A DNA stretch of 64,000 nt, from assembly GCA_039821645.1 (NCBI GenBank), contig JBCBNU010000008.1, positions 3,183 to 67,182 on the forward strand. The letters are read 5' to 3'. Every line of letters starts with the position of its first letter. Positions within the stretch are counted from its first letter, which is position 1. The DNA comes from CALBPI01 sp039821645. Its GTDB lineage: Bacteria > Pseudomonadota > Gammaproteobacteria > Steroidobacterales > Woeseiaceae. A program made the position numbers and the translations under genes. Under the pieces are notes generated by a model. The model was given only the letters and a program-made list of their open reading frames with translations, did no database searches and was not told the origin of the DNA. Below, in pieces: positions 1 through 8,327 of the stretch.

Positions 1-1
1 G

Positions 2-652
2 TTGCGCTTAAGGATCAAGGACATCGACTTCGGAGCGCTGCAGATCACGGTACGAGACGGTAAGGGTTCGAGCGATCGATGCACACTGCTGCCGACATCG
101 GTTGTTGCACCACTCACCCAACAAATCGAAAAGGTCGAAAAGCTCCACGCGTTCGATACCACCTGTGGCTACGGTAAGGTGTACTTGCCCTACGCTCTGG
201 CGCGCAAATACCCGGAGCTCGCGAGCGAGACTGCGTGGCAGTTCTTGTTCCCTGCTCGCGAAATCTCCGCTGATCCAATCGACGGCACGCTACGTCGTCA
301 TCACCGACACCCGACAGGCGTGCAACGGGCTGTGAAATGGGCGATCAAGGCCTCCGGATTCAAACGAAAAGCGAGCTGCCACACGTTTCGACACTCGTTC
401 GCGACGCGACTGATCGAAACCGGCTACGACATCAAACTCGTGCAGTCACTGCTCGGCCACAAAGACATCCGCACAACCGAGATCTACCTGCACGTCGTGC
501 GCAACCGCGCGGGCGCGATCGTGAGCCCGGTCGACAACTTAGCGACTACTCTTCATCGAGCAGCGGTGGCAGACGCACGCCCTGCAAGCCACCGGGTGAA
601 TCGAGCAATCCCTCTCCGGCGACAGCCGCCTCGACGTCGAGTCCAAAATTGA
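2..652 (+). CDS. Integron-type tyrosine recombinase (IntI family), 5'-truncated by window edge
   Basis: This is the C-terminal catalytic part of a site-specific tyrosine recombinase; the reading frame is open to the left edge, so the true start lies outside. The recombinase box is visible as HTFRH (HxxR), LLGHKD and the nucleophile Tyr in EIYLHV. The first catalytic Arg should lie just before the window. The stretch LPYALARKYP through WQFLFP and RRHH matches the extra segment that separates integron integrases from XerC/D, so IntI is the best family. IntI proteins recombine attC and attI sites of gene cassettes. In integrons the cassette array lies beyond the 5' end of intI, which here is outside the window. 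The last about 35 residues, rich in Arg and Ala, run antisense into the neighbouring cytochrome gene and look like read-through of a lost stop. Confidence 0.85.
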   Translation: MRLRIKDIDFGALQITVRDGKGSSDRCTLLPTSVVAPLTQQIEKVEKLHAFDTTCGYGKVYLPYALARKYPELASETAWQFLFPAREISADPIDGTLRRHHRHPTGVQRAVKWAIKASGFKRKASCHTFRHSFATRLIETGYDIKLVQSLLGHKDIRTTEIYLHVVRNRAGAIVSPVDNLATTLHRAAVADARPASHRVNRAIPLRRQPPRRRVQN

Positions 653-926
653 GCTCGAGATAGTCGAGCAACATCACGCGCACCTCGGGCGACACGACGG
701 GCATGTTTTGAGTCTCGCTCATCCACGTCATGAGCTTGTCCCAACCCTCACGACTCTGCCGTTGCTGTTTGATCAGATCGAGCGAGTGGCAGGAACCACA
801 AAAACCACCAGTGAGTTCGCGATTGGGGCCTGCGGGCCAGTCCTCGCCAAATGGGTCCGCATCAGCAAAGACGTCGCTGCACACCAGCACCCACGCAACA
901 AACAGCCAGCGGTATACAGTGGACAT
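546..926 (-). CDS. Periplasmic c-type cytochrome, SorB-like electron acceptor of sulfite dehydrogenase
   Basis: A small exported monoheme cytochrome c of about 126 residues. An N-terminal hydrophobic segment ending near VFADA is a Sec signal peptide, and FCGSCH is a heme-binding CxxCH motif. Its start ATG overlaps the TGA of the upstream molybdoenzyme gene by one base (TGATG), so the two are translationally coupled. In SorAB-type sulfite dehydrogenases a molybdenum subunit oxidises sulfite to sulfate and passes electrons to such a cytochrome; that role is inferred from position and size. A conserved Met axial ligand is probably the one in LMTWMSE or NMPVV. The 3' end overlaps the converging integrase frame by about 107 bases. 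Confidence 0.8.
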   Translation of the reverse strand: MSTVYRWLFVAWVLVCSDVFADADPFGEDWPAGPNRELTGGFCGSCHSLDLIKQQRQSREGWDKLMTWMSETQNMPVVSPEVRVMLLDYLELNFGLDVEAAVAGEGLLDSPGGLQGVRLPPLLDEE

Positions 927-2236
927 CACGCGTCACCCACCAGCACAGCGATCCGGTGCAGCGCATTGTTGAGATAACCCTTGGGGTTCCAGGCGACGAC
1001 CATCGGCTGACGCTCGCCCGCTGAATCGGTCGCGCGTGCCCACACCTCAAAATACCCCTGAGACGGGAAGCGCAGCTCGGTCCGCCATGCTTGCCATGAA
1101 CCAGGATTTGGGGCTTCGTCTAAAGCTGCGGGTTGCCAGCTGGCACCAAAATCAATCGAAGTCTCGACGCAAGCCACAGACCGGTCGCCCGCCCACGCGT
1201 GCCCTGCGACCCGCAACGGGGACACGGAAGACGCATAACGCACACCGTTCTTCGGAGTTGTAATCATCGACTTCACCGGCATCGAACCGATCGTCACGAA
1301 GTCCGCCTTCTCGACCTTCGAGCCGGGCACCACCGGCTGGCGCGGCACCGAGTACGACGGCGGCGCCATCTTCGCACCCGTCCATTTCTCGGTCGCCACA
1401 TGAATCTGGGTCAACCACTTCTGCGAACACGAGCCTGGCCACCCGGGCACGACCAGCCGCAGCGGCGCGCCGTTATGCGGATGGATCGCCTCGCCGTTCT
1501 GCTCAAACGCGATGAGGTTGTTCGGATCCAATGCCTTCTCAATCGGCACGCCCCGCGACAAAGACTGCTTGTCCGGCACACCGGAGATATGCGCATCAGC
1601 GCCAAGGTGCCCTGTGTACACAGCTTCTGGTTTCACACCCGCGCGCTCGAGCACATCAACAAGCCGCACGCCGGTCCAACGTGAATTGCCAATCGCACCG
1701 AGTGTCCACTGATTGCCGCTCGCCGGCGGGTTGAAGCTCGCCCGCCCGTTGCCGCCGCACTCGAGCTGAAGTGCGGCCTCCACCACCTCGAACTCACGCT
1801 TGAGATCGGCGATCGACAACACGAGCTCACGCTCGACAGCGCCCGTGATTCGCAGCCGCCAGGCACCGACGTCCACATCGGTCGGCGGAATGCCGTTGTT
1901 GCGAATGAAATGCCGTTCGCGAGGTGTGACTAGATCGGTCAGTAAATGCGGTGGCGTTTCGGCATTCAGCGGACGATCGTTCAACAAGACGAGTCCAGAC
2001 TTACCCGCAATTTCGAAAGGCTCGCCCGTCTCTGCAAAAGCGGCCGGGATCAGACCTGCAGGCATGTGCCGGTGAAACGGAATCCAGCCGCCGACCGCCG
2101 CAGCCATCGCCGTAAGCCCCGCATTTTTCAAAAAACCGCGCCGCGAGAGCGCCGATCGACGCCCGAACACGGCGAGATCACCCCGCTCCGGATTCTCTGC
2201 ATACAATTCAAACAGGCCGCGTTCGACTCGGCTCAT
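926..2236 (-). CDS. Tat-exported molybdopterin sulfite oxidase-family enzyme (SorA/SoxC-like)
   Basis: A sulfite-oxidase-type molybdenum enzyme exported folded. A twin-arginine signal SRRGFLK (residues 31-37 from the chosen start) precedes a hydrophobic run. The Mo-ligand cysteine lies in LECGGNGR (Cys160), and GWPGSCSQKW and the C-terminal dimerisation domain (Mo-co_dimer, from about residue 310) are typical of the family. The reaction is probably sulfite oxidation in the periplasm, with electrons going to the cytochrome c encoded next. Translation from GTG at 2248 is possible, but ATG at 2236 has a good GGGGTGGGA ribosome site 7 bases upstream and was preferred. Other members of the family act on different substrates, so sulfite is the likely but unproven one. 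Confidence 0.85.
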   Translation of the reverse strand: MSRVERGLFELYAENPERGDLAVFGRRSALSRRGFLKNAGLTAMAAAVGGWIPFHRHMPAGLIPAAFAETGEPFEIAGKSGLVLLNDRPLNAETPPHLLTDLVTPRERHFIRNNGIPPTDVDVGAWRLRITGAVERELVLSIADLKREFEVVEAALQLECGGNGRASFNPPASGNQWTLGAIGNSRWTGVRLVDVLERAGVKPEAVYTGHLGADAHISGVPDKQSLSRGVPIEKALDPNNLIAFEQNGEAIHPHNGAPLRLVVPGWPGSCSQKWLTQIHVATEKWTGAKMAPPSYSVPRQPVVPGSKVEKADFVTIGSMPVKSMITTPKNGVRYASSVSPLRVAGHAWAGDRSVACVETSIDFGASWQPAALDEAPNPGSWQAWRTELRFPSQGYFEVWARATDSAGERQPMVVAWNPKGYLNNALHRIAVLVGDA

Positions 2237-2323
2237 ATCGATTCCCACCCCGCCTCGCGAATCCCGCGAACTTCATCGCGATTATACGGTCTTTCCTGTT
2301 GAAGCCTCAGGGCGATCCGCCGC

Positions 2324-2351
2324 TAGACATATTTAGGACATAGAGTATCGT
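2324..2351 (+). promoter_or_regulatory. Possible sigma-70 promoter for zapG
   Basis: TAGACA at 2324-2329 and TATCGT at 2346-2351, 16 bases apart, resemble -35 and -10 boxes about 55 bases ahead of the zapG start. The match is partial; the call rests on position and spacing only. Confidence 0.3.
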
Positions 2352-2405
2352 TACTCTGTGCTGGGGGGACATGATCTGAATGAGCTGTACACGGAGGACC
2401 GTCAT

Positions 2406-3101
2406 ATGTCAGCACTCGTAATCGCGGTAATTGGATTTGCTTGTTTTCTGGCCGGATTGGGCATCGCTTACTGGTTCATCAAGACCGATAGCGATATCAA
2501 CGCCGAAAAAGCGGAGAACCTCCGCACCGAGTTCGATACGTATAAGACTGACGTCAGCCAGCATTTCACTGAAACCGCTCGCCACTTCCAGGCGATCGGC
2601 GAACAATACCGCGCGTTGTATAACCACATGGCCGACGGCGCCGAGAACCTGCTCGGTCCCGAGGGCGAAGAGGCGCAACGCAAGTTTGCGTTGATCGCAC
2701 CCGCCGCCGCGGCAGCAGAAACCGCCGCCACAGATGCCGGCGAAGTGATCGAAAGCGCCGCAGTCGAACCTGAAGTAGAGGCTGAGGACGAGACGGTTCA
2801 GGGCGCCATTGACGATGGCGAAATCACAGCAGAAGCGGAAGCACCAGAAGTCGAGCAGGAGGCGCCCGTCGTTGAGGCCGAGGCGGAATCGACTGAAGAG
2901 ATCATCGTAGACGAGGCTGCCGAGGAAGCAGTTGCTGAGGTCGAGGCTCCTGAAGCGAAAGAGGAAGCTGCGGAAGACGATACCGTTGAGATGAAAGCGC
3001 TGGATACATCAGCGATCGAGGCAGAAGCCGAGGACGAAGCGTCGGCGGTGGAAGGTGCGACGGTACATGTGTTGCACAAAGCCAAGGAAAACGCGGCCTG
3101 A
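2406..3101 (+). CDS. zapG: ZapG/YhcB (DUF1043) inner-membrane division-envelope protein with long acidic tail
   Basis: The N-terminus ALVIAVIGFACFLAGLGIAYW is a single membrane anchor followed by a coiled-coil cytoplasmic region (residues about 30-95) ending in the conserved motif around YNHMADGAENLL, typical of the gammaproteobacterial YhcB/ZapG family. In Escherichia coli this protein links cell division, peptidoglycan and envelope growth. From about residue 100 there is a long low-complexity region rich in Glu and Ala that E. coli YhcB (about 130 residues) lacks; total length here is 231. ATG at 2406 has GGAGGA a few bases upstream, so the upstream in-frame codon at 2358 was not used. It stands alone, followed by a strong inverted repeat. 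Confidence 0.85.
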   Translation: MSALVIAVIGFACFLAGLGIAYWFIKTDSDINAEKAENLRTEFDTYKTDVSQHFTETARHFQAIGEQYRALYNHMADGAENLLGPEGEEAQRKFALIAPAAAAAETAATDAGEVIESAAVEPEVEAEDETVQGAIDDGEITAEAEAPEVEQEAPVVEAEAESTEEIIVDEAAEEAVAEVEAPEAKEEAAEDDTVEMKALDTSAIEAEAEDEASAVEGATVHVLHKAKENAA

Positions 3102-3116
3102 CACGCTCTAGACAGT

Positions 3117-3145
3117 GCATATTTGGTCATTTTCACCAAATATGC
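3117..3145. repeat. Perfect 10-bp inverted repeat downstream of zapG
   Basis: GCATATTTGG (3117-3126) and CCAAATATGC (3136-3145) are perfect complements around a 9-base loop. The hairpin begins 15 bases after the zapG stop and lacks a clear T-run, so it may be a terminator, an RNA stability element or an operator for the following gene. Confidence 0.6.
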
Positions 3146-3148
3146 ATC

Positions 3149-3190
3149 TTTACTGACCATTTTCGGTTTGCTACGTTATTAATCAGTAAA
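3149..3190. promoter_or_regulatory. Inverted repeat flanking the presumed promoter of the Sel1 gene
   Basis: TTTACTGA (3149-3156) is matched by its exact reverse complement TCAGTAAA (3183-3190), with an AT-rich 26-base centre, ending 15 bases before the GTG start of the next gene. It could be an operator for a dimeric repressor; no regulator gene is adjacent. Confidence 0.35.
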
Positions 3191-3205
3191 CAGGGAGTTG
3201 CTGTC

Positions 3206-3940
3206 GTGTTTCGCGTACCCGTGATTCTGTTCGCCGTCGTGTTCTCTTTATCGTTGTCGCAGATGGCGTTCGCCCAATCTGGCAGCGGCCAGCTCGGTTT
3301 CCCCGGCGAGCCCATGAGCGAAAGACGTCTGAAAACAGCCAAGAAAGCGGAAGCAGCGTTTGAGGCGGGCAACTATAAAGACGCGTTTTGGTACTACAGC
3401 ACCGAACTCGCCCCGATTGGCGATAAGTACGCCCAGTACATGGTCGGCTACATGACGGCGCGCGGCCTCGGCACGCAAGCCGACCCGATCCGCGGCGCGG
3501 CCTGGTACCTGCTTGCCGCCGAGCGCGGCCATGACCCGCTGGTGAACAACTTCGAGTCGATTATGGCCGACCTCACGCCGACCCAAAGGGTCCGAGCGCA
3601 GGAAATCGCTGCGGAGCTGCGTGTCGAATATGGAGACCGCGAACTGGTCGAGCGGTTGATTCGTCTGGATATCGATCGGCTCGCGGAAACCACCGGCAGC
3701 CGGATACGCGGCCGCGATAAATGCTCAACGCGCTCGCTGCGTGTGATCGACCCACGTCGTTTCGGCAGCATGGACGGATCGCGCTACTGCAAAATGCTGA
3801 ACGACCGCATTGATTCTCGCGTCGCCTACCTTACGGGCTACATCGAGTACAGCGGCCTGGAGCTCCTGCCCGACGAGGAGCTGGACAAAGCGGCGTCGAG
3901 CGAGACGGACGAGGACGAGACAGAATCGACCGACGAGTAG
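3206..3940 (+). CDS. Exported Sel1-repeat (TPR-like) protein
   Basis: A 244-residue protein with a clear Sec signal peptide cleaved after AFA. It then has a helical TPR-like region with one recognisable Sel1 repeat (KYAQYMVGYMTARGLG, then RGAAWYLLAAERGH, about residues 72-110). The tail is highly acidic (ETDEDETEST). The start is GTG with CAGGGAG about 9 bases upstream. Sel1 repeats mediate protein contacts in the periplasm or envelope. No enzyme motif is visible and the specific role is unknown. It is a single gene preceded by two inverted repeats. Confidence 0.75.
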   Translation: MFRVPVILFAVVFSLSLSQMAFAQSGSGQLGFPGEPMSERRLKTAKKAEAAFEAGNYKDAFWYYSTELAPIGDKYAQYMVGYMTARGLGTQADPIRGAAWYLLAAERGHDPLVNNFESIMADLTPTQRVRAQEIAAELRVEYGDRELVERLIRLDIDRLAETTGSRIRGRDKCSTRSLRVIDPRRFGSMDGSRYCKMLNDRIDSRVAYLTGYIEYSGLELLPDEELDKAASSETDEDETESTDE

Positions 3941-3956
3941 GCAGTCGCGTTTTGCG

Positions 3957-5435
3957 TTAGTCGACGCGCGCCAGCAACCGGATCACGAAAGATGGTGCCC
4001 CTCCGCCGCTGTCGCCGTTCATAGCGCCGGTCAGCGCAATCTGCACACCAGTGACCGCCGCATCAAACCCATCAGCATCCGGCGTCGGCACGTAATCGAA
4101 CGGCGCGCCACCCCCGGGCTGGTTGCTGAAGCGCACCCCCGTCGCAAAAGTGAGCGATACGCCGCTCGCCACCCCGCCATCGGTAAACACCACCGGATCG
4201 CCTGAACCGGTATCCACAAAAAGAGAAAGGTCGTCCGGGATCACGTCGGTCAACACCAGCGTGTCGGTATCCACCGCACCCGAGCCAGTATTGGAAACAC
4301 TGAGGTCATACGCTTTGATCGCACCGGGGATAGCGTAGGGGTTGGTCGTGCCGTTCACCGGGTCGGAAATCGTCGACGACACCTTGGTCACCTGCAGCTG
4401 CGGCAGGTCGCGCACATCAAGACAAACGTCATCAACGTGCCAGAAATCGAACGCGAGGCCCGAACCGCCCTCTTGGCGGAATCGAATCCGGAACGCCGCA
4501 TGCCGCGCGCCGACCGGCATCGCGTAGTTGCGATTAAAAATCTCGCCGGGCGTCCCGCTGCCACCAAACGTCTCGAGCAGTACCCAGGTGTTGCCTGAAT
4601 CGAGGTACTCGATCGTGAAGTCTTCGATGCCATCGGGATTCTCGCTAAATGCATCGGCGCCGCGGCGTACCCACAGCGACACCGCATCGAACGCCGGGTC
4701 CGTCGTATCGATGGCATTCGAGGTGACGGTGACCTGCCCACCGTTCGTAAACAGACTCGCGCTGGGCGACTGGAAGGTTGCGCTACTGGTGCCCGCGTTG
4801 CCGCCGGCCGATGTCACCGTCCAGTTGGTCGAGAGTCCGGTATCGAACTCATCGCAAGTTCCGACAACAAGCGCGGGCGCTGCAACACGCTCAACGACGC
4901 GAATGTCATCCACATGCCAGTAGTCAAAATCGTTGCCGGAGCCACCGGTCTGGCGCACCCGCAACGCGGTGTTCGCGTGCAATGCATCGGGTGGCAAGAA
5001 GATCGTATCCTGAAAAATCTGTCCTTCCGGGCCGCCACCGGGATAGGTGATGAGACTGCCCCAGGTGCCATTCGCGCGGCGATACTCGATCACGAGATCT
5101 TCGCCGCCGTCCGGGTACTCGCTAAACGCATCGCTGCCGCGCCGCACCCAAAGGCTCACTTCCGCCGCGGGTACTGCCGCCGAGAACGTTGGGCCAGTCG
5201 TGATGACAGGATCGTGGCGCGTAAACAAACCGCGCGTGCCAGAGTTCGACACATCAACGCCGGTCAGGATGCCCGAGCGAAATCCGTTGTTCGTGGTCCA
5301 CGGCGCAATATTGGCGCGCTCGAAATTATCCGTGAACAGCACATCGCCGGGTGCAGCAAAAGCCGCACCCGGAGCAAGCAGCGCGAACCACGTCATTGCG
5401 GTGCGCCAGTGTCTCAGGCGATGGGTCAGGGACAT
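3957..5435 (-). CDS. Secreted protein with two MAM-like jelly-roll domains and a DUF11-like tail
   Basis: After a signal peptide (to about AFAA, residue 28) there are two homologous domains of about 150 residues (about 30-185 and 190-345). Both carry SLWVRRG.DAFSE.PDG and end in DFxxWHVDD, the pattern of MAM/concanavalin-like jelly rolls. The last about 140 residues (VTKVSSTISDPVNGTTNPYAIPG onward, with TDVIPDDLSLF) resemble a DUF11 surface-protein repeat. No catalytic residues are recognised. It is likely an extracellular or surface adhesive protein, although its length and lack of an anchor make it possibly released. It reads toward the Sel1 gene and is transcribed alone, back to back with the GH3 gene. 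Confidence 0.7.
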   Translation of the reverse strand: MSLTHRLRHWRTAMTWFALLAPGAAFAAPGDVLFTDNFERANIAPWTTNNGFRSGILTGVDVSNSGTRGLFTRHDPVITTGPTFSAAVPAAEVSLWVRRGSDAFSEYPDGGEDLVIEYRRANGTWGSLITYPGGGPEGQIFQDTIFLPPDALHANTALRVRQTGGSGNDFDYWHVDDIRVVERVAAPALVVGTCDEFDTGLSTNWTVTSAGGNAGTSSATFQSPSASLFTNGGQVTVTSNAIDTTDPAFDAVSLWVRRGADAFSENPDGIEDFTIEYLDSGNTWVLLETFGGSGTPGEIFNRNYAMPVGARHAAFRIRFRQEGGSGLAFDFWHVDDVCLDVRDLPQLQVTKVSSTISDPVNGTTNPYAIPGAIKAYDLSVSNTGSGAVDTDTLVLTDVIPDDLSLFVDTGSGDPVVFTDGGVASGVSLTFATGVRFSNQPGGGAPFDYVPTPDADGFDAAVTGVQIALTGAMNGDSGGGAPSFVIRLLARVD

Positions 5436-5576
5436 GCGTCATTGCAGCCAAATTAACCTCAACACAGTCTATCGAGCAGCGACTTGACATAGCGTGCGAA
5501 AGATCACATTGCGAAACATGTGTCTGAAGCATTTTTTTGTTAGCTTTCAGGCCTTTCTCATCGACAGGCAACCCTA
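5436..5576. promoter_or_regulatory. Divergent intergenic region with a TTGACA -35-like box ahead of the GH3 cluster
   Basis: This 141-base spacer must carry promoters for both the leftward jelly-roll gene and the rightward GH3 cluster. TTGACA at 5484-5489 is a perfect -35 hexamer for rightward transcription, but the following -10 candidates (around CATTGC or ATTGCG) are poor, which suggests an activator or an alternative sigma factor. A run of seven T at about 5532-5538 precedes the GH3 start. Confidence 0.3.
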
Positions 5577-7217
5577 ATGGCTGATCGCTCCGGCTTCATT
5601 GCGGGCGGGACATCACTTGCGGAGACGCAGGCGGAATACCTCGAAAAGCTGCTGGCACGAAACGCCCAAACCGTGTTCGGACGCCGACATAGCTTCAGCG
5701 ACGTCGTCGCCGGCGGTGCGTATGCGGATGTGCCGTTTATGCGCTACGACGCCGTCGCAGGCTTCGAGGATGGCAGCTATTGGCCGGACGCGTCGAACTA
5801 CACCACCGATCGCATCAGTGCGTGGTTCCTGACCAGCGGCTCGTCGAGCACACCAAAACGGATACCGGTGACCAGCAGTCTCGTTCGCGAAAAAGCGGGT
5901 GCATTCTCGTTGTTCTGGGACGCGATCTATGCCGACCACCCGGGACTGCGCACCGGCAAATTCATCGCCAACTTTGGCGACAGCGGACACAGCGCACGCA
6001 ACCAGAACAACGTGTTGGAGGTTTCCGAAACCACCTTCTGGAACCAGCGCATGCAAGGTTTCCAGGCAAGCGACCGCTGGCCGATTCCGCGTCAGATCAC
6101 GGCGATCGAATCGCCTGAGTGGCGCTACTACGCGGCGGCCCGGTTAGCACTACAAGGTGAGCTGCACGCAATGATGGGGCTAAACCCATCGACGCTGCTC
6201 AAGTTTTGTGAGGTGCTCACAACCCACGGCGATGCACTTGCTGCAGGACTCAAGCACGGCAATTGGGGCGTAGCAGCGCTGGATGACGCATCGTTGCCCG
6301 AAAAACTCACCAGCCGTTTGGCCACATCTTCCGAAGCGGCAAGCCGACTGATCACCGCGATCAGTAGCACAGGCAAAACGCAGCTGCCCGACATCTGGCC
6401 AACACTCGAACTGATGATCTGCTGGCAGTCCGCACTGGTCGGCCCGTATCTGAACCTGCTGCGCGAACACTCGGGCGGCGTTGCTTATCGCGACTACATC
6501 ACTCAGTCGAGCGAATGCATCATGGCTATCCCGATGGTCGACAACGATTGCGGCGGACTGCTCGCCTACCAGACGCACTACTACGAGTTCATCCCTGAGT
6601 CCGAAACCGAGGCGACCCACCCTCGCACGCTCGGCGCACACGAGCTGGAGCAGGATGCGCGCTATGAACTGGTCGTCACTACCGGAGGTGGTCTCTACCG
6701 CTATCGCACCGCCGACTGCGTGCAGGTCGTCGGTTTCGACAACGGCATTCCGCATTTGAGTTTCCAATATCGACTCGGGCGCACGTCGAGCATCACCGGC
6801 GAGAAACTCACCGAGGCGCAGGTGCTCGATGCCCTTCGTACGATGACCGGTCCATCCGCATTCCACCGTCAGGATTTGATTGTGCATCCGCGTACCGGGG
6901 AACGACCGCACTACGCGTTGTTAAGTGCGGGCAGCAATGTCACCGAAGGCACAACCGATGAGGACCTCAGTGCGCTCGCCAACGCTTTTCACGATGCGCT
7001 GTGTGCCTCCAACGGTGAATACGCGGATAAGTGCGCATCGCTGCGACTCGGCAAACCGAGTGTGGTCATCGTGACCGACGAAGACATCGCTGCGCTACAC
7101 CGAAAACTACGCGCAAGCCACGTCGGCGACGACCAGTACAAGCCCGGCGTCCTGCGACGCGAGCATGATCTTGATGCCAGCATGACCGTCTTGCGCGAAG
7201 CCCATGCAGATACGTAG
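5577..7217 (+). CDS. GH3-family acyl-adenylating amido synthetase
   Basis: A 546-residue member of the GH3 family (plant JAR1/GH3 and bacterial relatives), ANL-type enzymes that adenylate a carboxylic acid and join it to an amine, usually an amino acid. The ATP-binding loop TSGSSSTPKRIP is at residues 86-97. SECIMAIPM and YYEFIPE in the middle, RYRTADCVQVVGF, and RTSSITGEKLTEAQV near the C-terminal hinge are family hallmarks. The substrate cannot be read from sequence. It is the first gene of a rightward run, and its 3' end overlaps the next gene by 14 bases, so it is probably coupled with the epimerase-like enzyme. The context points to a biosynthetic conjugation step rather than auxin metabolism. 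Confidence 0.85.
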   Translation: MADRSGFIAGGTSLAETQAEYLEKLLARNAQTVFGRRHSFSDVVAGGAYADVPFMRYDAVAGFEDGSYWPDASNYTTDRISAWFLTSGSSSTPKRIPVTSSLVREKAGAFSLFWDAIYADHPGLRTGKFIANFGDSGHSARNQNNVLEVSETTFWNQRMQGFQASDRWPIPRQITAIESPEWRYYAAARLALQGELHAMMGLNPSTLLKFCEVLTTHGDALAAGLKHGNWGVAALDDASLPEKLTSRLATSSEAASRLITAISSTGKTQLPDIWPTLELMICWQSALVGPYLNLLREHSGGVAYRDYITQSSECIMAIPMVDNDCGGLLAYQTHYYEFIPESETEATHPRTLGAHELEQDARYELVVTTGGGLYRYRTADCVQVVGFDNGIPHLSFQYRLGRTSSITGEKLTEAQVLDALRTMTGPSAFHRQDLIVHPRTGERPHYALLSAGSNVTEGTTDEDLSALANAFHDALCASNGEYADKCASLRLGKPSVVIVTDEDIAALHRKLRASHVGDDQYKPGVLRREHDLDASMTVLREAHADT

Positions 7218-8307
7218 CATCACGCTGAACCGGGCGCGTATCCCGTTTCGCCAAGCGTTCAGCCACGCCGCAGCGAAACGTGCGGAAAGCGATGTGATTC
7301 ATGTGGCGATCACCGATGATTCGGGTCACACCGGTTTCGGCGAGATTCAGGCACGCCCGTATGTCACCGGCGAGGACAACGACGCGGTGTTCGAGCGCAC
7401 GGCACCGGCACTCGCAGAGCAACTGCTCAACGTCACACTGACCGATCGTGCGAGCGTCGAGCACTGGCTTGCAACGCGCGCCGATCGCACGTCACAACCC
7501 GCCTGCGTGGGCGGCTTTGATCTCGCGCTACATGACCTCTTGGATTTGAACGGTCTGCTCGACTGGTCTAATGCACTCGGTCCCGCTCGCACGCGACCCA
7601 TCGGCAAGTGCATCACCATTGGCGACGATCAGGACGACAAGGCACTGATCAAACAGGCGCGCTTCGCGCGACTCTCGGGTTGCACAGTGGCCAAACTGAA
7701 AGTCAGCGGGCCAGATGACCTTGAACGTTGCCAAACATTGCGCAAACACCTTGGGGCGGCAATCGCCATCCGCCTCGATGGCAACGGGCAGATGACGCTC
7801 GATGGCGCGACCGAATTGCTGACTCGGGCAGCAGACCTCGACCTTCAGTCTTTAGAAGAACCGTTTGATGCCAAGGCGACGGACGTGGATGAGCGCTTGC
7901 GCACACTTCATGCTGAGACGGGTGTCGCATTAGTCGCGGATGAGTCCGCCTGCACAGCGGCAGATGTCGAGCGCTGCGCGGAACAATCAACCTACCAGAT
8001 CATCAACGCGCGCGTGGGCAAGTGCGGCGGCATTACCGGCGTGCGCGATGTGGTCGATGCTGCCCGCAAGCACGGGCTTGGGCTCGTGTGTGGGACGATG
8101 GTGGGCGAGAGTGCAGTATTGCTTCGCTACAGCAAAAAATTATTGCATCATTGCGATGCGCTGGATTACGTCGAGGGCATCGACCAAAACAAGACGTTGT
8201 TGGCAGACGAGGTGATCGTTGCATGCGAGGATGCTGCGTTGAGTCACTTCCACTGGCAGCAGGACAAGCGCGAGCTATTCACGGTGGGGACCAGGAATTT
8301 CGGATAA
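7204..8307 (+). CDS. Enolase-superfamily enzyme (dipeptide epimerase / N-acylamino acid racemase-like)
   Basis: A 367-residue muconate-lactonising-subgroup enolase. The catalytic set is complete: KLK (Lys164, Lys166), the metal ligands Asp192 in RLDGNGQ, Glu218 or Glu219 in LEEPF and Asp246 in VADES, and Lys273 in VGKCGGI. Two opposed lysines on either side of the active site are what L-Ala-D/L-Glu epimerases, N-acylamino acid racemases and o-succinylbenzoate synthases use to abstract an alpha proton. Known menaquinone genes are absent nearby, so o-succinylbenzoate synthase is unlikely. Overlap with the GH3 gene suggests it sets the stereochemistry of the amino-acid part of the GH3 substrate or product; that is inference. 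Confidence 0.8.
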   Translation: MQIRSITLNRARIPFRQAFSHAAAKRAESDVIHVAITDDSGHTGFGEIQARPYVTGEDNDAVFERTAPALAEQLLNVTLTDRASVEHWLATRADRTSQPACVGGFDLALHDLLDLNGLLDWSNALGPARTRPIGKCITIGDDQDDKALIKQARFARLSGCTVAKLKVSGPDDLERCQTLRKHLGAAIAIRLDGNGQMTLDGATELLTRAADLDLQSLEEPFDAKATDVDERLRTLHAETGVALVADESACTAADVERCAEQSTYQIINARVGKCGGITGVRDVVDAARKHGLGLVCGTMVGESAVLLRYSKKLLHHCDALDYVEGIDQNKTLLADEVIVACEDAALSHFHWQQDKRELFTVGTRNFG

Positions 8308-8327
8308 TTGAATCAGGAGCACTATCC

